From positions 124,001 to 188,000 of the forward strand of contig JAEXAS010000009.1 in the NCBI GenBank assembly GCA_023458095.1: 64,000 nt of DNA, written 5' to 3'. The notes under the pieces were generated by a model that searched no databases, was not told the origin of the DNA, and was given only the letters and a program-made list of their open reading frames with translations. Both the position numbers and the translations under genes were made by a program. The number at the start of each line of letters is the position of its first letter. Position 1 is the first letter of the stretch. This DNA comes from Actinomycetes bacterium. Lineage in GTDB: Bacteria > Actinomycetota > Actinomycetes > Propionibacteriales > Propionibacteriaceae. This document shows, piece after piece, positions 8,717-15,826 of this stretch.

Positions 8717-9151
8717 TTAATGGGCGGGTTCGACGATTTCCAACAGCACCCCGCCGACATCTTTGGGATGAGCGAAATTGATCCTTGAACCACCTGTGCC
8801 GATCTTCGGTTCGGGGTACAACAGCCGTACACCACGCTCGCGCAACACCGCCGAGACTCGGTCCAGATCGGCGACTCGGTAGCACAGTTGCTGCATTCCG
8901 GGACCATTCTTGTCCAGGAACTTCGCGATGGTGGAATTCTCGTTCAGCGGCGCCAGGAGCTGGATCTGTGCGTTCTCGGGGCCCTGGTCCCCGGTCCCGA
9001 TCATCGCTTCCTCGACGCCCTGCTCGACGTTGGTCTCGCGGTGCAGGACGCGCCAGCCCAGAACCTCGGTGTGAAAGGCGATGGCTTCGTCCAGGTTGGG
9101 TACGGCCAAGCCGACGTGATCGATGCACACAAACAGATCGTCATTGTTCAT
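8717..9151 (-). CDS. mce: Methylmalonyl-CoA epimerase
   Basis: Interconverts R- and S-methylmalonyl-CoA in the B12-dependent succinate-propionate route. 144 residues from ATG 9151 (MNNDDLFVCIDHVGLAV); the 35 residues upstream in frame resemble no protein. Glyoxalase fold with LGWRVLHRE, EQGVEEAM, IQLLAPLNENSTIAKFL, VSAVLRERGVRLLYPEPK, GTGGSRINFAHPK and a terminal GGVLLEIVEP, very close to the known Propionibacterium enzyme. The metal-binding His that precedes the second half in that enzyme (GLHHMAW) is replaced here by GMQQLCY; I recall the same QQ in mycobacterial homologues, so activity is still expected. Lies 10 bases downstream of pgm. Confidence 0.95.
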   Translation of the reverse strand: MNNDDLFVCIDHVGLAVPNLDEAIAFHTEVLGWRVLHRETNVEQGVEEAMIGTGDQGPENAQIQLLAPLNENSTIAKFLDKNGPGMQQLCYRVADLDRVSAVLRERGVRLLYPEPKIGTGGSRINFAHPKDVGGVLLEIVEPAH

Positions 9152-9161
9152 GAGTCCAGCT

Positions 9162-10802
9162 TTACACAGTCGCGGCGGACAGAACGGCGTCGACCACTTC
9201 TTTGGCCTCGGCCTGCACCTGTGCCAGGTGGTCGGCGCCGTGCAAGGACTCCGCATAGATCTTGTAGACGTTCTCCGTGCCGGACGGCCGGGCGGCGAAC
9301 CAGGCCGAGGCGGTGGTGACCTTCAACCCACCGATGGCGGCACCGTTGCCCGGCGCCTGGGTCAAGGTAGCGGTGATGGGTTCACCGGCCAACTCGGTGG
9401 CCGACACATCCGAGGCGCTCAACTTGGCCAGCTTGGCCTTCTGCTCGCGGGTGGCCGGCGCATCGATGCGGGCATAGTGCGAGGCGCCATAGCGGGCCTC
9501 CATCGCCGCATAGAGTTCACCGGGCGACGAGCCGGTCACCGCGCGGATCTCGCTGGCCAGCAGCGCCAACAAGATGCCGTCCTTGTCGGTGGTCCAGGTG
9601 CTGCCGTCGCGGGCCAGGAAAGATGCTCCGGCGGACTCCTCGCCGCCAAAGCCCAGTTCGCCGCTGATCAGACCTGGCACAAACCACTTGAAACCGACCG
9701 GGACCTCGACAAGACGTCGGCCCAGATCTGCGGCGACCTTGTCGATGATGGAGGAAGAGACCAGTGTCTTGCCCACTGCAGCCTGCGAACTCCATTGCGG
9801 ACGGTGGGCAAAGAGGTAGTTGATCGCCACCGCGAGGTAGGCGTTCGGATTCAGCAGGCCTGCGTCGGGGGTGACGATGCCGTGCCGGTCGGAATCGGCG
9901 TCGTTGCCGGTACTGATGTCGAATCGGTCCCGGTTGGCGATGAGCCCGGCCATGGCGTAGGGGCTGGAACAGTCCATGCGGATCTTGCCGTCCCAGTCCA
10001 GGCTCATGAAACGCCAGGTCGGATCCACCACCGGATTGATCACGGTGAGGTCCAGCCCCAACCGCTCGGCGATGTAGCCCCAATACTGCACTGAGGCCCC
10101 ACCCAAGGGATCGGCGCCGATCCGTACCCCGGCTGCGGCGATCGCATCGAGGTCGATGGCATTGCGCAAATCCTGGCAATAGGCGCCCAGGTAATCGACC
10201 CGGGTGATCTCGGCTCCGGCACGCTCAAAGGGGGTGCGCTTGATGGCCGCGGGGGTGCGCAACAGTTCGTTGGCGCGTGCGGCGATCCAGCCGGTGGCGT
10301 CGGTGTCGGCTGGTCCGCCGTGCGGTGGGTTGTACTTGAAGCCACCGTCGCGAGGCGGGTTATGGGACGGAGTGACGACGATGCCGTCGGCGCGCGGTCC
10401 GCTGTGGTCGCGGTTGTAGGTGATGATTGCCCGCGATACCGATGGTGTCGGGGTGAAGTCGTCGTCGCCTTCGGCGTGGACGGCGACCCCGTGGGCGTGC
10501 AGCACCTCGATCGCGGTGCGCCAGGCTGGGCCGGACAACACATGGGTGTCCTTGCCGATGAACAGGGGGCCGGTGATGCCCTGGCCGGCGCGGTATTCCA
10601 CGATCGCCTGGGTGGTGGCGGCGATGTGCGCATCGTTGAAAGCCGCGTCCAGACTCGACCCGCGGTGTCCGGAGGTACCGAAGACCACCTGTTGGTCGGG
10701 GTTGTCGGGATCGGGGCGCAGATCGTAATAAGCCGCAACCACAGCGGCGGGATCGATGAGATCTTCGGGGCGGGCGGGCTGGCCGGCGCGTTCATGAACC
10801 AT
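9162..10802 (-). CDS. pgm: Phosphoglucomutase, alpha-D-glucose phosphate-specific
   Basis: Interconverts glucose-1-phosphate and glucose-6-phosphate. 546 residues, normal for the bacterial Pgm type. The N-terminus ERAGQPARPEDLIDPAAVV matches the family, TSGHRGSSLDAAFN comes near residue 44, the catalytic serine loop is VTPSHNPPRDGGFKYNPP, the metal site DADSDRHG is present and the sugar loop FGGEESAGASF and phosphate loop RPSGTENVYKIYAES are intact. ATG 10802 has no strong SD; a CAAGAT hexamer six bases upstream hints at a leaderless mRNA. It is divergent (54 bases) from the thioredoxin-like gene. Metabolically it feeds the glucan cluster that begins 1 kb away. Confidence 0.97.
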   Translation of the reverse strand: MVHERAGQPARPEDLIDPAAVVAAYYDLRPDPDNPDQQVVFGTSGHRGSSLDAAFNDAHIAATTQAIVEYRAGQGITGPLFIGKDTHVLSGPAWRTAIEVLHAHGVAVHAEGDDDFTPTPSVSRAIITYNRDHSGPRADGIVVTPSHNPPRDGGFKYNPPHGGPADTDATGWIAARANELLRTPAAIKRTPFERAGAEITRVDYLGAYCQDLRNAIDLDAIAAAGVRIGADPLGGASVQYWGYIAERLGLDLTVINPVVDPTWRFMSLDWDGKIRMDCSSPYAMAGLIANRDRFDISTGNDADSDRHGIVTPDAGLLNPNAYLAVAINYLFAHRPQWSSQAAVGKTLVSSSIIDKVAADLGRRLVEVPVGFKWFVPGLISGELGFGGEESAGASFLARDGSTWTTDKDGILLALLASEIRAVTGSSPGELYAAMEARYGASHYARIDAPATREQKAKLAKLSASDVSATELAGEPITATLTQAPGNGAAIGGLKVTTASAWFAARPSGTENVYKIYAESLHGADHLAQVQAEAKEVVDAVLSAATV

Positions 10803-10856
10803 GAGGCCATCTTGCCCCGCCTGGGCCCGGAATGCAGGTCATGCCAGAATGCCGGT

Positions 10857-11735
10857 ATGAGTTTCAATCCCGCAGGAGCCATGGATCTGTCCGGCATCGT
10901 CGCAGCGGCGAAGAGCCCGCCGCCACCGGTAGGGGCGAGCTATGTGACCGAGGTCGACGCCGCCGGGCTGGAACAGCTCATCGCCGGTTCCAGCCGCTAC
11001 CCGATCGTGCTGGAACTGAACTCGCCGCGGGCCAACGCCGACCAACTGTCGCAGGACCTGATCGCGCTGGCCAATGAGGCCGCGGGGGCCTACCTGCTGG
11101 CGCGGGTGAATATCGATGTCGAGCCGCAGATCGGCCAGGCGCTGGGAATCCAGGCGGTGCCGACCGTCATTGCGATCATCGCCGGCCAGTTGGCTCCGCT
11201 GTGGCAGGGCACCCGGAGCAGGGCCGAGGCCAAGGCCTATCTCGACCAACTCCTTCAGGTCGCTGCGGCCAATGGGGTGACCGGACGGGCCGAGCCGGTG
11301 AGCGTGGCCGAGGATGCTGGTCCCGATCCGCGATTCGCCGCCGCAGATGCCGCCTTGGCTGCCGGTGATTTCGAGCAGGCCGTGGTGGAATTCGATGCGA
11401 TTTTGGCCAAGACTCCCAACGACGGCGAGGCGCGGGCTGGACGAGCCCAGGCCAGTCTGCTGGCCCGCATCACGATGCTGGAACCGAATGCGGTGATGGC
11501 TGCCGCCGATGCCGATCCGACGGGGGTGTCGGCTCAACTGGATGCCGCCGATGTCGAACTCAGTCAGGGCCGACCCGAGGCGGCTTTCGCCCGGCTGGTC
11601 GAGTTGATCCGAATGCTGGGCAGCGACGAGCGTGAGCCGGTTCGGCTGCGGCTGCTGGAACTGTTCGAGACGGTCGGTGAGGGCGAGGAGTCGGTGCTCA
11701 AGGCCCGTCGGGATCTGATGTCGGCGCTCTTCTGA
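10857..11735 (+). CDS. Thioredoxin-like/TPR protein, CnoX (YbbN)-like
   Basis: 292 residues. The N-terminal ~50 residues are a flexible Pro/Ala-rich segment, then a thioredoxin fold (YPIVLELNSPRANADQL, ARVNIDVEPQIGQALGIQAVPTVIAIIAGQ) and a C-terminal TPR-like helical region (AADAALAAGDFEQAVVEFDAILAKTPNDGEARAG). The CxxC redox pair is replaced by NSPRAN, so it is not a disulfide reductase; this matches the YbbN/CnoX co-chaperone type. ATG 10857 begins just before the conserved region; the frame stays open upstream but that sequence is antisense to pgm. CAGAAT six bases before the ATG may be a weak leaderless -10. Confidence 0.88.
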   Translation: MSFNPAGAMDLSGIVAAAKSPPPPVGASYVTEVDAAGLEQLIAGSSRYPIVLELNSPRANADQLSQDLIALANEAAGAYLLARVNIDVEPQIGQALGIQAVPTVIAIIAGQLAPLWQGTRSRAEAKAYLDQLLQVAAANGVTGRAEPVSVAEDAGPDPRFAAADAALAAGDFEQAVVEFDAILAKTPNDGEARAGRAQASLLARITMLEPNAVMAAADADPTGVSAQLDAADVELSQGRPEAAFARLVELIRMLGSDEREPVRLRLLELFETVGEGEESVLKARRDLMSALF

Positions 11736-11772
11736 GCCCGCGAGGGTAGAACAGCAGAATCATCGGGCCGGG

Positions 11773-12537
11773 TCACGAAATGCGGGTGCCGGCCTCCAGA
11801 TAGAAGGTCTGCGATTCGGCGCGGGCCGACCAGGCCGACTGGAGTCGGCCGCGGGCGAAACTGGCCATGCGCGCAGCGGCCTGGTCAACCGGAAGCCAGT
11901 GCACCTCCGCGATCTCCTGGCCGTCAGGCTGGAGCGCCGCGGGGTCCGAAAGCGTCCCGGCATCGAAGATGAGCTCGACCGCGTCCTCCCAGCCCAGATA
12001 GGGAGCCAGCCAGTCCACAACCAGCAGCCGTCCGATCTCCACGGTGTGGTCCAGTTCTTCGCGCACCTCGCGAAGCAACCCTTCGCGGGGGCTCTCACCG
12101 ATCTCGAGGATGCCGCCGGGGAGTTCGAAATCGGGTTTGAAGGTGGTCTGCAGGATGCAGACCCGGCCCTGGGGGTCGGTCAGCAGCAGATGAGCGATCA
12201 CCCGCTTGCGGGCGGTCACCGAGTTCATGACGGCGGTGAAGGAGGTCCGGCCTTCCAGAGAGTCCGACCGCAGCAGCGAGTAGCACAACTCATCGGCCAG
12301 CCCGTCGTGGTTGCGCCGGCGGGCGCGAGCCACGCCATCGAGTCGGAAGCCTGCCTGGTGGAGCGCTCGCCGCTGCCCGTAGCCGGGACCGCTGACGAAC
12401 ACCTCGATGCGATGCACCTCAGGATCAGCCAAGGCGGTGTCGCGTGCAGCCTGGATCGCGGCCGCGGCCGAACCCGCCTCCAGCGCCGGATCGAGGTGGA
12501 TGAGGGCCACGCCGTCCGAGATCGTGATGGGCAGCAC
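11773..12537 (-). CDS. Acetyltransferase-like / NUDIX hydrolase fusion
   Basis: 254 residues from GTG 12537, five bases after the glgB stop; start uncertain because no clear SD is present and the frame is open upstream inside glgB. The first ~95 residues look like the second half of a GNAT domain (AARDTALADPEVHRIEVFV, ALHQAGFRLDGVARARRRN, ADELCYSLLRSD) but lack the Q/RxxGxG CoA-binding loop. Residues ~110-254 are a NUDIX domain: GGILEIGESPREGLLREVREELD fits Gx5Ex7REUxEE, with Asp in place of the last Gly. Likely hydrolyses a nucleoside-diphosphate-linked compound; substrate unknown. Last gene of the glucan cluster, so a nucleotide sugar is possible. Confidence 0.82.
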   Translation of the reverse strand: MLPITISDGVALIHLDPALEAGSAAAAIQAARDTALADPEVHRIEVFVSGPGYGQRRALHQAGFRLDGVARARRRNHDGLADELCYSLLRSDSLEGRTSFTAVMNSVTARKRVIAHLLLTDPQGRVCILQTTFKPDFELPGGILEIGESPREGLLREVREELDHTVEIGRLLVVDWLAPYLGWEDAVELIFDAGTLSDPAALQPDGQEIAEVHWLPVDQAAARMASFARGRLQSAWSARAESQTFYLEAGTRIS

Positions 12538-12542
12538 GGGGA

Positions 12543-14444
12543 TCAGGACTGATCGGGATCGTGGCGAAGATACACCGCGGCCAGCGGTGGCACGACCACG
12601 GTCGCACTCGCCGGGAAGCCCTGGTGGGGGTCGTCGGTGGCGATGACTCTGCCGAGATTGCCGAAGTTGTCGGTGCCGTTGTAGACCCCGGCGTCGGAGT
12701 TGAGGATCTCGGTCCACACGCCAGCGGACGGAAGACCGATGCGGTGTTCGGTCCACGGCTCGGAGGAGAAGTTGACCACCACAGCCAGGCTGTTGCCCGC
12801 CGAATCTTTGCGCACCCACGAATAGGTGTTAGCCCCCGCGTCGTCGGCATTGATCCAGGAGAAGCCTGCCGGCGAAGAATCCAGCTCCCACAAGGCCGGC
12901 GTGCGCCGGTACACGTCATTGAGGTCCTTGAACAGTCGTTGCAGGCCATGGTGACCCCACAGATCACTGACCCACCACTCCAGGCTGACCGCTTCGTTGA
13001 ACTCGGTGCGCTGCCCGAACTCGCACCCGGCGAAGATCAGCTTCTTGCCGGGGAAGGCCCACATGAAGCAGTAAAAGGCCCGCAGGGTAGCGAACTGGCG
13101 CCAGGCGTCCTGCGGGACCTTGTTGATCATCGATCCCTTGCCGTGCACAACCTCGTCGTGCGAGATCGGCAGGATGAAGTTTTCCGAGAAGGCATAGACC
13201 ATCGCGAAGGTCATCTCGTTGTGGTGGTACTGGCGGTGGATCGGCTCCAACTCGAGATAGCGCAGCGAGTCGTTCATCCAGCCCATGTTCCACTTGAAAC
13301 CGAAGCCCAGACCACCGGCGTCCACCGGACGGGTCACTCCGTCGAAGGAGGTGGACTCCTCAGCGATCATCACCACTCCGGGGACCCGGTGGTACAGGTG
13401 GGTGTTGACGTAACGCAGGAAGTCGATGGCCTCCAGATTCTCCCGACCGCCGTAGAGATTGGGCACCCATTCGCCCTCTTCACGGGAGTAGTCCAGGTAG
13501 AGCATCGAGGCAACCGCATCCACCCGAAGCGCGTCGACGTGGAATTCGGTCACCCAGTACAGCGCATTAGAGACCAGGAAGGACTTCACCTCGTTGCGGC
13601 CGTAGTTGAAGATGTAGGTGCCCCAGTCCTTGTGCTCGCCCTGACGCGGATCGGCATGCTCGTACAGGGCGGTTCCGTCGAAGCGGCCCAAGGCCCACTC
13701 GTCCTTGGGGAAGTGTCCCGGCACCCAATCCAGGATCACCCCGATGCCGGCCTGGTGCAGTCGGTCGATCAGATACCGCAACTCGTCGGGACGGCCCAAC
13801 CGTGACTGCGGCGCAAAGTAGTTGGTGACCTGATAACCCCAACTGGGTTCAAAGGGATGCTCGGCGACCGGCATGAATTCCACGTGTGTGAAACCGGCCC
13901 AGGTGACGTAGTCCACCAACTCGTCGGCAAGCTCCAGATAGGTCTTGCCCTTGCGCCAGGAGCCCAGGTGGAGTTCGTAGATGCTCATGGGCTCGGTGTG
14001 GGGTTCGGCTTGGGCGCGCTTGGCCATCCATTCCTGGTCGTCCCAGACGAACTTGCTGGTGTACACGATGGAGGAATTCGCCGGCGCCTGCTCGGCGAAG
14101 AAGGCCATCGGATCGACCTTCTCGCGCCAGTTGCCATCAGCGCCCAAGATGTTGAATTTGTAGAGCGCGCCGTCGCCGACCCCCTCGACGAACAGCGCCC
14201 AAACCCCCGACCCGGGAATCAGGTGCATGGCGTCGCCGGTCCACCAGTTGAAGTCGGCGTTGAGGCGTACCTCGCGGGCATTGGGTGCCCAGACTGCGAA
14301 GCGGGTGCCGGTGATCTCACCGCGCTCGTCGTCGAAGACGGTCACAGGGTGGGCGCCCAGGCGTCGCCAGCATTCGGTGTCGCCGCCGTTGTGGAAGCCC
14401 TCCAGGTCCCAGCCGGTCAGGCCTGCGGTGAGATCGTGTGACAT
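12543..14444 (-). CDS. glgB: 1,4-alpha-glucan branching enzyme
   Basis: Adds alpha-1,6 branches to linear glucan made by GlgE. 633 residues, a short form: it starts directly at the CBM48 domain (TRFAVWAPNAREVRLNADFNWW) and lacks the extra N-terminal module of longer actinobacterial branching enzymes (Mycobacterium ~730 residues). GH13 landmarks are the DALRVDAVASM nucleophile (Asp309), MIAEESTSF with the acid/base Glu, and PISHDEVVHGKGSM. The nucleophile number equals that of short Bacillus-type enzymes. ATG 14444 follows the mak stop by 8 bases, and the GNAT/NUDIX gene follows by 5, so the cluster is one operon. Confidence 0.97.
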   Translation of the reverse strand: MSHDLTAGLTGWDLEGFHNGGDTECWRRLGAHPVTVFDDERGEITGTRFAVWAPNAREVRLNADFNWWTGDAMHLIPGSGVWALFVEGVGDGALYKFNILGADGNWREKVDPMAFFAEQAPANSSIVYTSKFVWDDQEWMAKRAQAEPHTEPMSIYELHLGSWRKGKTYLELADELVDYVTWAGFTHVEFMPVAEHPFEPSWGYQVTNYFAPQSRLGRPDELRYLIDRLHQAGIGVILDWVPGHFPKDEWALGRFDGTALYEHADPRQGEHKDWGTYIFNYGRNEVKSFLVSNALYWVTEFHVDALRVDAVASMLYLDYSREEGEWVPNLYGGRENLEAIDFLRYVNTHLYHRVPGVVMIAEESTSFDGVTRPVDAGGLGFGFKWNMGWMNDSLRYLELEPIHRQYHHNEMTFAMVYAFSENFILPISHDEVVHGKGSMINKVPQDAWRQFATLRAFYCFMWAFPGKKLIFAGCEFGQRTEFNEAVSLEWWVSDLWGHHGLQRLFKDLNDVYRRTPALWELDSSPAGFSWINADDAGANTYSWVRKDSAGNSLAVVVNFSSEPWTEHRIGLPSAGVWTEILNSDAGVYNGTDNFGNLGRVIATDDPHQGFPASATVVVPPLAAVYLRHDPDQS

Positions 14445-14452
14445 ATCGATTC

Positions 14453-15817
14453 CTAACTCTCCACCTGGCCCTGCGACCCGATCAGTTCATAGTGAATGAA
14501 TTCCAGCGGAATAGTTGCCCATTCGGGTCGATTCTGCGACTCGTAGTGGGCCTCATAGACCGCCTTGTCCAGTTGGTAGGCCAGCAGCAGGGCTGTCGGC
14601 ACTGGATCGCCTTGACGGTACCCGTCGAGGAAGGCCTGTTGACAATGCCGCACCCAAGAACCGGCCGGTGGTTGCGAAACTGTGGCCGCGGCGTAGGCGA
14701 AGCTGCGTAGCGCGCCGGCCACGTCGCGCCAGGGTGAATCCGGAGCGAGCCGTTGGGCCGAAGCAGTCATCGGCTCGCCCTCGAAATCGATGATCACCCA
14801 GCCGGTGCCGTCGGCGCGGTCCAGACACTGGCCCAGATGAAAGTCCTTGTGGATCTGCTGGACGGCCAGTGGCTGATCGGCGATGGCAGCGTAGGCCGAG
14901 CGCAATCCAGGCGCCAGCGGAGCCAGCCGCTCTACGTCGACCAGGGACCGGTCGAGGCGCTCCAGCAAGGTGGCGCTGAGAGCCGTGCCCGGAAAGGTCT
15001 GCTCGGTGATGACCCCGGTGGGGTAGGGCACGCTGGGATGGCGCAGATCGTGGTGGAGTTGGCGCAGGGCGGCACCGAGCGCTGCGGCCGATTCGGTGAA
15101 GTCCACCTGGTTGAAACAGGCCTGGGTGGCCAGGGTCCAACCATCGGCGCGGGCATCGATGAAGTTGGTCACAATGCACTCCAGCCGCCCCTGTTCGGAG
15201 TGTTTGGCCAGATACAGAGTGGGCGTGACCTGGCTTGTGCCGAGCCGGGAGAGCAGAAGCTCCTCGCGGTTCGGGCCGGGGACCGGCCGTCGATAGAGCT
15301 TGAACAAGGCATCGGGACCGATGCGCACGCTGGTGTTGCTCTGCTCGGCGGTCAGCGGGACGGGCAGACTGCGCTGGACGTTTGGGGCCAGGCCCAGCGA
15401 GTCCAGGTAGACGGTCAGAGCCTCCGGTGTGGCGGTGGCGTCGCTGAGCGCGACCGGTCCCAGACCCGGGAGGTCCACGACCAAATCAGCGGGCTGGGCC
15501 TCATCACGGGGTCGGTAGGAGGTGATGGTGAAGTAGTCCTCCACCTCGCCATCGGCGTAGCCGACCGCGATGGTCTCCTCGCGCACGGCCGGCCACTGCG
15601 GCGGCGCGGAGATCCAGGCTCTGGGTTGCACGCTGAGGGTGGTGATGGTGCGGGCCTTGCCGGCGAACCAGCGAGCGGTGGGCAGCAGCCTTCGCCACGC
15701 CTGCTCCAGCGACAGCGGACTCTCAGCGGAGTTGCTGGTCGCTGTGGGAGTGATCACTGGGTCACCGTGCACCTGGTCGCTGTTCAACTGGTCGCTGTTC
15801 AACTGGTCACTGTTCAA
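14453..15817 (-). CDS. mak: Maltokinase
   Basis: Phosphorylates maltose with ATP to maltose-1-phosphate, the donor used by GlgE. Up to 454 residues. The N-cap motif LLPTARWFAGKARTI and the kinase core QQIHKDFHLGQCLDRADG plus VIIDFEGEP (catalytic Asp/His and metal-binding Asp) identify it. The start is ambiguous: the TTG at 15817 overlaps the glgE stop (TTGA), but in-frame TTG at 15802 and 15787 and GTG at 15772 and 15757 all precede the conserved domain, and the first 15 codons lie in a 15-base tandem repeat encoding repeated NSDQL. Any of these gives a complete kinase. TreS, which usually supplies the maltose, is not in the window. Confidence 0.95.
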   Translation of the reverse strand: MNSDQLNSDQLNSDQVHGDPVITPTATSNSAESPLSLEQAWRRLLPTARWFAGKARTITTLSVQPRAWISAPPQWPAVREETIAVGYADGEVEDYFTITSYRPRDEAQPADLVVDLPGLGPVALSDATATPEALTVYLDSLGLAPNVQRSLPVPLTAEQSNTSVRIGPDALFKLYRRPVPGPNREELLLSRLGTSQVTPTLYLAKHSEQGRLECIVTNFIDARADGWTLATQACFNQVDFTESAAALGAALRQLHHDLRHPSVPYPTGVITEQTFPGTALSATLLERLDRSLVDVERLAPLAPGLRSAYAAIADQPLAVQQIHKDFHLGQCLDRADGTGWVIIDFEGEPMTASAQRLAPDSPWRDVAGALRSFAYAAATVSQPPAGSWVRHCQQAFLDGYRQGDPVPTALLLAYQLDKAVYEAHYESQNRPEWATIPLEFIHYELIGSQGQVES

Positions 15818-15826
15818 CTGGTCACT
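15767..15826 (-). repeat. 15-base tandem repeat across the glgE/mak junction
   Basis: Four units of GTTCAACTGGTCRCT on the plus strand (first unit degenerate, GTGCACCTGGTCGCT) fill 60 bases. Read on the coding strand each full unit contains TTGA, so each offers a TGA in the glgE frame and a TTG in the mak frame. Because the unit is a multiple of three, copy-number changes would keep mak in frame and add or remove NSDQL. Confidence 0.9.

Noticed and set aside
10320..10856. Upstream extension of the YbbN-like gene
   Set aside because: Antisense to pgm and without thioredoxin-family sequence; ATG 10857 is next to the conserved region.
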